Of a stretch of DNA of 64,000 nt, positions 1 to 10,900 are shown piece by piece (positions within the stretch are counted from its first letter, which is position 1; every line of letters begins with the position of its first letter). A program made the position numbers and the translations under genes. A model generated the notes under the pieces. It made no database searches, was not told the DNA's origin, and saw only the letters and a program-made list of their open reading frames with translations. The stretch is from NCBI GenBank assembly GCA_963969345.1, contig OZ017768.1, positions 7,216,718 through 7,280,717 on the forward strand. The letters are read 5' to 3'. Source of the DNA: Turbatrix aceti. Lineage: Eukaryota; Nematoda; Chromadorea; Rhabditida; Panagrolaimidae.

Positions 1-289
1 ACATGCATTCTATCGTAAAAAAAAAGAGACAAAAAATGGAGGAGACATTCCACTGATATCCCGCCCCGGCTACCGTACTCTGTATGTTTTTTCCTGCAAA
101 AAAAGTCTAAAAAAGTTCCTAAACATTTAATACCACTACCGTAAGACAGACTGTAATGATGGTAACAAAAAAAATCTTGTAAGACGGTGAAAAGTCACTT
201 GTTTTCTTTTTTTCGTGACAAGACCAAAAAAATGAACGAACGTAAAAAAGACGTGAATTCTCAAAAAAAAGCGCAAAAAATAGACCCAC

Positions 290-3200
290 CATTTTGGCCA
301 TCTTAGGCGCGAGCTCGGTGTCCATGGACTCGATCTTGGGCAGGTATCCGAGTCCGAGGGGTGGCATACCCGATCCACCGGTCGAGCTACCGTTGACGTG
401 ACTCCCCCCACTGCCAGACGTCGAAGCCGGACGCCCGGATTTCGAGTTGCAAGGCTGATCCTCGGGACATGCCTCGAAGTTGACGTTGTCCAGGAGGCGT
501 TTTTTGGATTCGCGACGATCGCTCGCGGTTAGCATTTTGATGGGAGGCGAGCGATGGGATGCGCTGTTGTGGAAGACGTCGGGGGCGACGCCAGCGCCTC
601 CGCCGACAAGCGCAGAGATGCGAGCCTGGTGTTCGGCCTGGAGTTTTTGTTGCTGCTGGACAAACTGCTGGGGCGTCAGGCCGGATGTCGAGGACGTCAC
701 CGATGACAGGAGGTGGGGCTGGCTGTGCTGCTTCTGAAAATTGAACTTGGATGGTTAGAAGGGATCAAAAAATTTTAAAATAAAAAAAAATTCATTTAGG
801 CCAAATTTTTTATTTTTGGAATTTTCAAAACGTGAAAAAAATTCTAAATAGAATTTTTTGCGTTTAAAAATTTGTCGCAAATCAAAAATTATTTATTTTA
901 CTTTTTAAAAGTAAAAAAAAGAAAATTGTTTATTTTCGAACACTTTTTTGGAATTTTATTAATTTGATGAAATGTTCCAAAAAATTGAAAATTTCCAAAA
1001 AACGCGAGATTTGCAGTTTCTTTCGAAAATCGAGCTTGGAAGGTGAAAAAAGAAAAAAAATCAAATTATGAATTTCCTAATTTTAATTTTTTTTCATTAA
1101 AAAATTTTTTTTTAAATTGAAAAAAAAATTTTTGTGTCTAATTTTATTTGTAAAGTGCAAAACTGACCAAAAGCAGCTCCTTCTTGCCGCATCTGGCTTC
1201 GTGCCGCTCGAGACTCGCTTCGTGGGGGAACTTGACGTTGCACGACTTGCAGGAGAGCATGCGTGCGATAGGCTGTCCGGACGTGATGGATCCGCCGTTG
1301 GTCGTCGTGGCCCCCGGACGCAGCTGTGCCAACAGAGCCGGCTCGTGGAGGCTCTGCGACCGCGTCGCGTTCTGCCGAGCCCCGTAGGCGCTCTGCGGGC
1401 TGCCGGCAGCGCTCAGCGTGTCTCCGCCCGTGCTGCTGGTCTGCGAGGTAATCGAGTTGGACGTATTCTGACGGTTGTACGGTCGCCGCTTCAGCAGCAC
1501 CTGGTCTGGCTCGACGATGGCCGCGTTCTCGCTGATGAGACGACTGATGTGGTCCTCGATGGTCTGGCCGGAAGCCAGGATGCGTTCCGTCGACATCTGT
1601 CGCGACGAAGGAATTCCTCCGCTGCTGCTCGGGCCCTGTACAGAGCTAGGGTTGCTGTGCGAGTGGCCACCCGAGTGGTGGTCCGTCATCGTCGACGAAG
1701 GCTGCGCGGATGAACTCGGAATGCTCACGTAGACAGCCTCGGTGGGGCGATTGGGAGCGGGGGAGGCGAGGAGCGAGCTCGAGCTGTTCTGCGACGAGAG
1801 CACCGGCGGCGGGGGTTGGCCCTGGATCGGGGCCGGAGCGGGGGCCGGGTTGCCGACCGCGGCGGCGAGAACGGCGGCAAGCTGCTGCTGCTGAACTTGC
1901 TGCTCTTGGTGCCGTCGGAGGAGCTGGATGTACTCAAGGAGGGGCTTTGTGTCGTCCTGAAACGAATATTTGCGTCAAGTGATAATTTTTCAAAAAAAGT
2001 TTTTAATTTAATTTTTTTCTTTTTTTTATATTTTTTTTATATTTTTATTTAAATTTTTATATATTTTTTTTGAAAGAAATTTTTTTTCAAATTTTTTTCA
2101 ATGATTTTTTTATAAAAAATTTTTTTCAAAGTAATTTTTTTCCTAAATTATCATATTTTTTTGAAAAAAATTATAAATATAGTTTAAAAAAATATTAAAA
2201 AATATTATTCTGAAAATAATTTTAAAAATTTAGTACATTACAAAAAAAATTTTATTTTGAAATTAAAATCATGTTTTCAATATTTTTTTCCAAAATTATC
2301 ACATTTTTAGAAAAATACTTTTTCAACTTTAAATTCTGTTTATAAAATTTAAAAATTTTTTTAAATTGTTTATTAAATTTCGTATTCAAATTTTTTTACG
2401 CACCTGAACAGGTGTCGGTTGCTGCTGAGGTGCAAAAAGAGCAGCATTCGGCATGGCAGCCTGCTGTGCGGTCTGCAAACCATTCGGCTGCTGAAACGCA
2501 GCCGCCGCAGCGCTTGGATTCAACGACGAGAGCAGCGAAGTGATGAGATTGACCTGTTGCTGCTGCTGTTGTTGCTGCTGAAGGGCCAAGAGGAGCGCTC
2601 CTACATTCATCCCCGGCTGATTGATCGTCTGCTGGGCCTGAAAGAGATTCTGCGTCAACTGCGCCGGTGCCGGGGCCGGGGCGGGAGCCACGGGCTGGGG
2701 CTGAGGTGTCGCCTGCTGGGATTGCTGGAGTTGAGCCAGGGCTTGCTGGAGGCTGAAGTTTGCAGCCGCTGCATCCTGCTGGGGTGGAGACTGTCGGGGT
2801 GGGGGTTGGGGTTGTTGCTGTTGTTGTTGCTGGGCAAGCAACTGCTGGATCAGGAGCTGTTGGTACACGTTTGTCGGAGGATTGAGCGCTGATGGCTGAG
2901 GCGTCACGGCTGGAGGGAGTTGGACGGGTGCCGGAGCAACCGGGGCCAAGGGTGGTTGCTGCTGCTGCTGTTGTTGTTGCTGCTGCTGCACGAAAGCCAT
3001 CAGAAGGTTAAACTGAAAAAGTTACAACTATTAAATTTATTTTAAAGAAATCTTGATTTTCAATACTCTCGGCGCGAAAACTTTTTGCGGTCATTTTCAG
3101 AAAATCTGGCTTTTTGATACTCTCGGCACGAAACTTTTTTCCTATCATTTTCAAAAAATTCAGTTATTTGATACTCTCGACGCGAATTTCGTTTTTCGGT

Positions 3201-5101
3201 TCTATTGTATTCTATCAGACACGTGCAATTTCGATCAAAACAAGATTACGTCTCCAGACTAAAATTCACTGTTTTCCAGTAATCACGAATTGCGACTACA
3301 AAAAAACAACGCACCTCCTAATCCCCGTCCAAAGCACAATTGCGTGACTCAAATTCTTTCGCAGTCAACAAATGTAATCCCAAGCACTCGAGAAGAATGC
3401 CACTGCCAGGCATGCCATCACGTGCGTTGTATACGTGAAAAAAATGTAAACGCGCAGGCAATCCAATCCAATTCAATCTCGTTTCACATCTTCGGCCCTT
3501 TTTTAGAAAAAAAAACGAGCGCTTGGCAGAATGAGATAAGACCTAGCAGAGCAGAGTGTTCGTCCTGGCACGACGACGACTCGTGATGTTTGTTTGCACG
3601 GCCAGCGGCGTTTCCCGTTTCGTCACAAGCTCCTTTGGGTTTTGGGGTGCACTTGGTTGAACGTTTCCATTCATCACAGCAGTCCAAATCAGTCCATTCA
3701 AGTCGTCCAAAATTTTTTCCTCCGTATGAGATCCTTGAATAATAATTTTTTTTCTTGGCCAGCCTGTGAAAAGAAAAAAAAAAGAGAACACAAATCAGAA
3801 CACAAAACTCAAAATGACAAACAATAAAATAAAAAAAATAAGTGAAGGCAATAGTTTAGTTGTCGCCCGGCCCAGGCCCCCGACGACCTCTTCTCGCACA
3901 ATGTCATACCGCCTCGTTAGAGAGTACGTGCAAAGTTCGGTCGTTCGCAAAAAAACTAAACAGATAAAAAAAAGAGAAAAGGAAGGGCAGACGGATGAAC
4001 AACCCAAGTTGTTTACTCCGATAGTACAATCTCGCCTGACAATTGTTGTCTGATTTCGCATCAGTCATTTCCTACATTTTTTTTGGATCGTCGTTAAAAA
4101 TCTTTAATTTGACAGAGGCGACAGACACAAAAACAATTTCTCCTAATTTACTCGTTTCGAGGACCCGTTTTAGGCCTCCACCGGAAATGGTTGAAAAAAA
4201 TAACTGTAGGTCCAAAAAAACATAAAATAGAGGGATTCTGCAAAGAAAAGTGGTAAAATCGTGATAAGACACGGCGAGATGAAAGTTACGGTTATTTTAA
4301 ACACAAAAAAGTCCGCAAAAGTTCACGAGCATTTTTTTGAGCGTCAGACGAACCAAAAATTCTACGCTACAACTATTCCGCGTCATGAAAAACTATTCAA
4401 GATAGAGCAAAAGATAACTGATGAGAAAGAAGACCGACTGGACCGCGCTCGAGCTCCCCCCTACAACATAAACTTTTTTTGTTCGTTGGTTGGTTGCGAA
4501 GTTGTGGTACTACGTGCATCCTCCATCTCGCCGGAGGTCACATGTCGTAGTCGTCGTCCTGGCCTGGTATTATACAAATACACTACACTTCACGCTTGTT
4601 GTTGTTGCAATTCAACAATTTTAGCAATCGATTGATTATTATGTGGGACGGGGCGATGAGCTCATTTACTGATTTCAAAAAAAAAATGCAACAAAACGAG
4701 CGACAAAATGTCGCCAAAGACCCCCGATTTTTTTGACAACGAGTCCCTCGACTGCCGTCAGTCATTTCAGGCACTCATTCATTTCATTTATTCTCTAACT
4801 CGTACGCACCATATCATACATACAACACTACAATGAACAGTCAGAAGGTGATGATGGCGTCTCGTACGTAGAGGGGCCCATCCGGAACGGATGTCTTTGC
4901 GATACGTGCACCCTGAGTTCGCAGCTCTTACAGGGGACGGGACGTGTTTTTGGTGTGGTGTGTTTTTCGATTGGATGATGACGAATGAGAATGAGTTGTA
5001 GAAGACCGCTGCGCCCAAGCGGGATCGAACCTCGACCTTGATTTCCTTGAGGACGCGCCACACACCACTGGGCCACCCGCGCCCATTTCAGGCACATCAA
5101 A

Positions 5102-5148
<47 letters not shown>

Positions 5149-6408
5149 TTTTTTTGTCGGAAACGGTACCGAGTACTGCCATCCAATAATCCAATCCTCG
5201 TCAGGCGGTGCACCTCAAAAAATTCACCTGCATAACCGGCAACCAAGAAAAAAAATACGATTTCGTAAGCGTGTGTGTCAAATGGCGCGCCACTTTCTAA
5301 GAAACCGAGCAACGTTACAGTCCGCTACACCCGATAGAATATTCTAAAACCCAATCACCGAAATGCCACCACCCCTACACCGAAAACAGGTGCAAAAATG
5401 TCACGAGTAGTGAAAATGACAAAAAAAAGCCAAATGCAAAAAGCCCAATATTTATGACATCACAATAATTTTTTTCTTATTTAAAAAAAGCGAAAGTCAG
5501 AGTCTGTTTAATTTTTGCAAAACAATCGACAGTATCAGTCAGCGTGCAAAAAAATAAATAAACAAATATAAAAATAGGTCAAACGTGCACACGTGAATTC
5601 CCACATAAAATTTTACGTACCTATCTATAATTTGAAATGTTCTATGACGTCGTGTCGTAAATGTGGTGAAAACATGGGAAGACAAAGTCAAAAAAAAGTT
5701 TATGTTATGGTGTTGTGGCCGTCGTTCCACTCGTTACGCAACACTCGATCGTTGATAATACAAAATACGATCAAAATGGGAAACAAAATAAAAGTTTTTT
5801 CGATACGAATTTGTACAGTCAAAAACTTTCGTGTTGAAAGCCAGAATAACGTAAAGAAAGAAACTTTCGTTTCAAAAACCAGAAAGTTTGTAAGTTATAA
5901 TACTTTCGCTTCGAGAACCAAAAATTGTGTACGATAAAAAAACTATCGCGTCGAGAATAAGAAACGTTTTGTGCAGTGAGTAATTTTCGCTTCAAGAACC
6001 GAAAAATATCTAGCTTTACGTCACCTCGAGGGAGTCTTTTTTTCTCTTATCTGTCCTCGGGGTGTTGTTCTGCTCTGCTTGCTGCAAATCAATCGCCTGC
6101 CCAGCCGACGAGGAGTCAGCCAATTCCCCTCTCTCTATGCGATCAAAGATCGCAGATCTATTCTCGAATACGGAAAACACTCTGATAGCCAACCCCAGCC
6201 TATTCTGATCGGTGACCTTCAAACGTCATCATCCAAAAGTAAAAAAAAAAAATCATGTTTGTTTTATGAAAGTTGTTGGCCTGCAACTAACCTGCTGGGC
6301 ATCGAGTCCCGACGATCCTCCGGCCCCGGTGCCGGTTGCCATGGAAGGCGTATCGGACGATGAATCCGGCGGTGTGCCGCTGCCATTGCTGCCGGTTACG
6401 TATGCCAT
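290..6408 (-). CDS. sma-9: Schnurri/HIVEP-type transcription factor, N-terminal part (sma-9-like), partial
   Basis: Schnurri/HIVEP proteins are large zinc-finger partners of Smads in BMP signalling. Four exons are visible, all joined in phase 0: 6408-6292, 3012-2404, 1956-1168 and 733-290, giving 653 residues before the gene leaves the window. I chose the ATG at 6408 because an in-frame TAA lies a short way upstream. Residues 40-242 are very Gln-rich. Residues 376-392 (EDHISRLISENAAIVEP) match the conserved ISKLISEN-type motif that follows the N-terminal finger pair in vertebrate HIVEPs. A lone C2HC finger follows (C478, C481, H494, C498), as in the family. No N-terminal C2H2 pair is seen, which agrees with my memory of C. 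elegans SMA-9. The C-terminal fingers would lie beyond the left edge. The family call rests on memory of the motif and no search was run. Small extra exons in the 3.3-kb first intron cannot be excluded. Confidence 0.68.
734..1167 (-). other. AT-rich intron of the sma-9-like gene
   Basis: This intron lies between the C2HC-finger exon and the next visible exon, with donor GTCAGT and acceptor TTTTCAG. It consists of mixed A and T runs with no open frame of note. The next intron (1957-2403) has the same character, with a GTGCGT donor. I see nothing else in either. Confidence 0.6.
3063..3200. repeat. Tandem repeat, about 54-bp unit, 2.5 copies
   Basis: Three successive segments begin with ATACTCTCGRCRCGAA and are about 54 bp apart. 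They lie in intron 1 of the sma-9-like gene. The core, read on the other strand as TTCGCGYCGAGAG, recurs at about 5.8-6.0, 6.9 and 15.9 kb. The short plus-strand ORF here is only a translation of the repeat. Confidence 0.6.
4775..5083 (-). mobile_element. tRNA-derived SINE candidate with 12-bp target-site duplication
   Basis: A 309-bp segment in minus orientation is flanked by a perfect 12-bp direct repeat CATTTCAGGCAC (4763-4774 and 5084-5095). Its 5' end is tRNA-like, with an A box TGGCCCAGTGG (5075-5065) fitting TRGYNNARNNG and a B box GGTTCGATCCC (5031-5021) fitting GGTTCGANTCC except at one position. The 3' end is a short-repeat tail (AATAAATGAAATGAATGA) directly before the second duplication. 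Tail and duplication are what retroposition by a LINE would leave. It lies inside intron 1 of the sma-9-like gene, in the gene's sense orientation. I see no second copy in this window, so the family is inferred from structure alone. Confidence 0.72.
5011..5083 (-). other. tRNA-like head of the SINE (Pol III A and B boxes)
   Basis: The spacing of A and B boxes fits a tRNA. The D-stem forms three of four pairs. The acceptor stem pairs only partly (GCGC with GCGC) and the anticodon stem does not form, so this is not a functional tRNA gene. It can serve as the internal promoter of the SINE. Confidence 0.6.
5103..5155. repeat. A42-T11 homopolymer pair
   Basis: Forty-two A are followed directly by eleven T, beginning 8 bp outside the SINE duplication, on the side of the tRNA-like head. 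A SINE would carry its tail at the other end, so this tract is not its poly-A tail. Exact length may be unreliable in an assembly. Confidence 0.8.
5825..6010. repeat. Degenerate tandem repeat, 38-40-bp unit, five copies
   Basis: Units start near 5825, 5863, 5902, 5942 and 5982 with the consensus ACTTTCGCTTCGAGAACCA. The unit core TTTCGCGTCGAGA is the reverse complement of the core repeated near 3.1 kb. It lies in intron 1 of the sma-9-like gene. No function is evident. Confidence 0.6.
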
Positions 6409-7079
6409 TAAACTGTCGTATACGGTAACCTGTGTGGATGGTTATCCGTGAGAGCAAAGAGTAGATTTGATCGATTGCAGGGGCGGTGGTAGCGGTTTAC
6501 GTTCGAGAAGAGTCAGCAGGACTGGAGCATTTGTGTGTGTGTCTGTGCGTGTTTTGCGTGTATCTCGTGCGAGTCGTTTTTTTTTTCTTTTAACGATCAC
6601 TGGTATCAGTCACACAGAGAAAAATTCTTTGTGTACAGGTTCAACTGATAGTCAGTCAGTCAGTCATCAACTACCCTGGATTCTGTCGAGCAGGTGTTGG
6701 AGAAGAAGCCAAATACCGCAAAATGTGCCGAGGTCAGAAACGCGGGAGATCGTATCTCTCACACGCGCGTTGCTTCTCACACCGCGGCTTGATGGAGCTT
6801 TGATTTAACTACTGAAGGCTCTATCTCTGCTCCACTCTTTTCCCTACAAAAAAGTTTCGTAATTTACGGAAAATCAAAGTCAACAACTCTCGGCACGAAA
6901 ATTGAAAAACTCTCGACGCGAAGCGCAAAAACGCGAATTCAAATACATTTTTTTTTCGTGGTAAGAGCCAAGTAGCACGGAAAAGTGTCAACAAAGTTGT
7001 TTATGCATTTGTTTCATACGCGTCGGTGTCGATCGAAACGTTTATCAGCATACAATTTTTTTTCCGTGAAGAAAGGCGG
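6409..7079. other. Upstream flank of the sma-9-like gene
   Basis: Non-coding sequence directly upstream of the predicted start of the sma-9-like gene, so the probable place of 5' UTR and proximal promoter. It contains a short GTCA run near 6652 and two more copies of the CTCTCGRCGCGAA motif near 6885-6920. I cannot point to a TATA box. A weak acceptor-like CACACAG lies 24 bp upstream of the start codon. Confidence 0.4.
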
Positions 7080-7918
7080 CACAGCATTCACTTTCGCGTC
7101 AATCGAGCGTGAAAATGCATTCATTCGCGCATATAGTGTTGACTTTGGCAGCTTCGCGCATTGGCATTTTTAAATTGTTAGTGACGGCATCTGCTACAAT
7201 GACTAGAGCAAGTCCTGAACTTTCAAACAAGCCACCAACGGCACGAAAACGTTGATTTTTGGCACAGCTATAGTGATTTCCAGTTTCGATTTTAAATCAT
7301 CGATTGCGGCCGTTTAAGGCTACAACTGAACAATCGGGTCAACAGAAAGTTCCATCAGGTTGTTATCTGTCGATACAGCCAAGTGCCGTTTGTTGAACAT
7401 CGAAGAGGACCGAGATTCCTCACAAAAACTGTTTTACCCTATAAAAACGTCCTGTTTGCTTTTTGTGCTCATGCAAAATTGGAGAGCTTTCTTTTTAGGA
7501 GTGCTTGTTTTTGATAATTTGTGCAAATGCGTGCGCATTTTTATAGGGTAAAACAGTTTTTGTGAGGAATCTCGGTCCTCTTCGATGTTCAGCAAACGGC
7601 CCTTGGCTATATCGACTGACACCAACCTGATGGAACTTTCTGTTGACCCGATTGTTCAGTTTTAGCCTTACACGGCTGCAATCGACAGCTCAAATTTTTT
7701 ACTTGAAAAGGCTGCAACTGCGGCAAAACTGAACATTTTTAGGTCATTGAGGGCTTGTTTGGAAGTTCAGGACATGCCTTATTCATTTCCCTAGATGCCG
7801 TCTCTAAGAATTCAAAAATGCCATTGCGCGAAGCTGCCAAAGTCAACACTATAAGTGCGAATGAACGCGCTCATTTTTTTTTCGATTGTCGCAAAATAAG
7901 GGGAAAGTGAATGCTGTG
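7080..7918. mobile_element. Foldback element with about 370-bp inverted arms
   Basis: The left arm (7080-7447) and right arm (7538-7918) are imperfect reverse complements over nearly their whole length, joined by a loop of about 90 bp. Both arms start with CACAGCATTCACTTT at their outer ends. A 6-bp direct repeat AGGCGG flanks the element (7074-7079 and 7919-7924) and may be a target-site duplication. The two short ORFs on opposite strands with nearly the same protein sequence are mirror images produced by the arms and are not genes. Arm divergence suggests the element is not recent. Confidence 0.7.
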
Positions 7919-10900
7919 AGGCGGGGGGTTATCACGTTATTCGAACGAACAGGAAAGGAATAGGAAGGAATTCAAGTATCCATAGCGGCTTGTCTTGCGT
8001 GCACGCCGCCGCTGAAGAAAAAGGAAGGGGGAAGGAAGGAAACGAGACAGGACACAGAGCAAAGAGACTTCATATCTCTCTCCTTCTCTCACCCCCCCCC
8101 CTCGCAGCGTCGTACGTATGTACATGCCATGCACACGTGAATTGTAGGCTTGCTCTCACGTACACAAACATACGCCAAGCAACCGCCAGAAGGACTCTGC
8201 TGGCTGGCGGTGGGGTTGTAAACGTGAACGTGAACGAACGCGGTTGGTTGTTTATGCGGGCGCGCGCGCGACCGGCGCGTGTATTAACCCGTCTACCGCA
8301 GCGGTGAGGTGAGGTGATTTGTCGTGAATTCAGAATAGTAGTTGGTTGTCCTGTCCTGTCCTGTCTTCTTTTGGGAGTAAACATCCATTCACCCCCCCCC
8401 CCAAAAAAAAAATAGAGGGGAAAAAAATGGTCGGCAATGAATGACAGAATGTGACGACAAAATGGGTTTCCATCTCTGGGGTCTCTGCAGAGATGGAAAC
8501 TCTCTAAGGGGGGCAAAATACGCGCAGGTGACAGACACCCTGATGGTGATAGGGGTGATGCGTGGAGGCGGTGGTGATAACAGGTTTGCCTTGGGTCCCT
8601 GGGTTGATTGGTTGTCTCTGTTGTCAGGACCGGGCGCATGCATTATCAGTCATGCCCCCTACTCCCTGATCTGGGCGACCCGGCTTAGTAGAAGGCCATG
8701 GCCCCTGCGCTACTGGTGCTGGTGCTGGTGCTATAGCGCTGGTGCGTGCGAAAGGGAAAAAAGAAAGCAGGTACATAGACAGACGACAACAACAACAACA
8801 CGACGAAAAAATCGTCATCATCATCGACGAGACAGAACTCACTCAGCAGGTGAGCAGGTGAGAGACGCGCACGTAGCACGGATGACGACGGCGGTGGCAG
8901 CGTGTTGGGTCGGTGGTCGCCCAGCCAGTCAGTCAGGCCTAGGTTGCCTGTCTTCTTCTTTTTCTTCTTCAACCCACACTCCGCTCTCACACTGCCCGTC
9001 TCGGTCCCAGTCCCACCCCAGGATTGCAGGTTGACTTGCTCTCCTCTGCATGCTCTTTTTTCCCGGTTCGTGGTGGCGATCTCGCGGGTCCCGCGTTCGT
9101 TCGTTCATAAACACACGCTCGCCCGGTGTTGCTCGCTGGTCGTCGTCGTCGTCGTCGTCGTTTTCGTTGTCGTTGTCCGGGAAGAACTCGGGAAAAGGGA
9201 GCGCTCTGTGTGACGGTAGTCGCGGTGGATAGATATTTAGATACACAACCATGACGACTATTTTTTTTGCTCCTGCTACGCAGCATTGCTTTGTCCCCCC
9301 CCCGGTTTGTTTGGTTTCTGTTGGCGCAATTTTTAGCACGCCGGGAAAAATGAAAGGAAAGGGAAACAACCGATCAATGTCGTTTTGACGGTTTTTTGAA
9401 AATTCAGGGCCTCAGAGAGTACAAAAAAATGGGCGCCAGAGGTGATTTTTGTCCTTTGACCTGATGTGAAAGAAATTTATGTATGCTTCTAAATTTGGGT
9501 GAGGGAGAAAAAAGCGGTCACCGGAACGCGATAGAGGCTGTGACGCAGACACGGAGAGCAAGCGCGAGATCAAAGAGCGATGACAAAAATGTCCACGCGT
9601 AAGCGCGGACGCTTAATTGGCCAGAGCTGGGAAATTAAAAACAATCGATTCATTTTCTTTTTTTTGTCGTCGACCGAAGAATAAAAATAAAACAATAAAT
9701 ATAAAATCAAAAAAGAATGGAAGAATTTTTGGTCGATAAAAAAAACAAGGCCTTATCATGCTACAGTATTCAATTTTTTTTTCAATTTTTGATCGAAACA
9801 CCAACACCCAAAAATTCGGATGGACTAATAAAAAGGTCGGAAAATCCCTCTTCCCTGTGTTCTGGGGTGAACAACGATGTCAACAATGACTAGCGGCAAG
9901 CAGTAGCACACCACCACCACCACCGCCACCCCCCAAAACTGAAACAAGGTTGATCCCCTCCCAGAACAGCGACAACAAACACGAGTTGGTCGGCTGGTGG
10001 ACAAATGAGCAAGCCAGTCAGCCAGCAGGCAGGTAGATTGCTCTGCTCATCATCCATCAGCAGAATAGTCCGGGATAAAAAAATGGAAGGCAATCAGCGA
10101 CGGATAGCCGTAGACGAAAAAAAAGAGACCATCATCCAGCGCGCATCAGTCTGCCCCAAAAAAGGAAGACAAAAAGGATGAAAAAGCCCTGAAGGATGCG
10201 ATCTGACGTAACCTGTGCGTTGCGTGATGGATGACCCCGTGGCTGTAGCTGCTGGGGCTCCGGAGAAGGAAGAGCGGTAGAAAAAAGCACCACAAAAGCG
10301 GTGGTTATTCGTCATCTGCTGCGTATAAAATGACTTTTTTTTGGGAAAAAAAGGGGGGTTCGTACACTTCACACAAACTTCAACTGTATCAATCTATGGG
10401 AATCTTTTATCGTCGCGTGTGATGACAACCAAACTATGTGGGTCCTGCCTTGCACGAGGCAACAAACAAACAGGACACGACGTACATACGTCGGACGTCG
10501 GGAAACATGCACGAAAATGAAAACGAACAAGTGCCGCCCGCCACCAGCCAGTGATTAACCGGGTGTTTACACCCCGCTTCGCTGGTCTGGTTGGATAAAA
10601 AACGACTGTCAAGGGTTGAAGGCGCCTCTTCTTCGTCGGCCACAGGGTGCGAATGCGAAGGAAGAAGCGCTCAGAAAGAAAAAAAAGAAAGCACAAAAGT
10701 GCAAACGTCTAACAGAAGACAAGCAAGCACCGCGGTTAGGAAACGAGTGGATTTGCCCTTGGCACGTGCCTTCGTAGTGCACGGGTGCTTGTCAGAAGGA
10801 CAATGTATGTAAGCCGCAGAGATCCAAAGGTCAATAAAGATTTCACATGCCAGCTTAGCTTCGATGACGAATGACAGGCGATTTTATATCAAAAAAAAAT

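Noticed and set aside
7360..7625. Two ORFs on opposite strands with nearly identical protein sequence
   Set aside because: They are mirror translations of the inverted arms of the foldback element and not genes.
8466..8500. Perfect 13-bp hairpin with 9-bp loop (GTTTCCATCTCTG)
   Set aside because: The stem is too short for a microRNA precursor and does not extend on either side. No terminator or element context.
8070..9369. Cluster of open frames of 80-197 codons on both strands
   Set aside because: Dense overlap on both strands, repeats of GTC, CAA and C runs, and no recognisable domain. Typical of GC-rich non-coding DNA.
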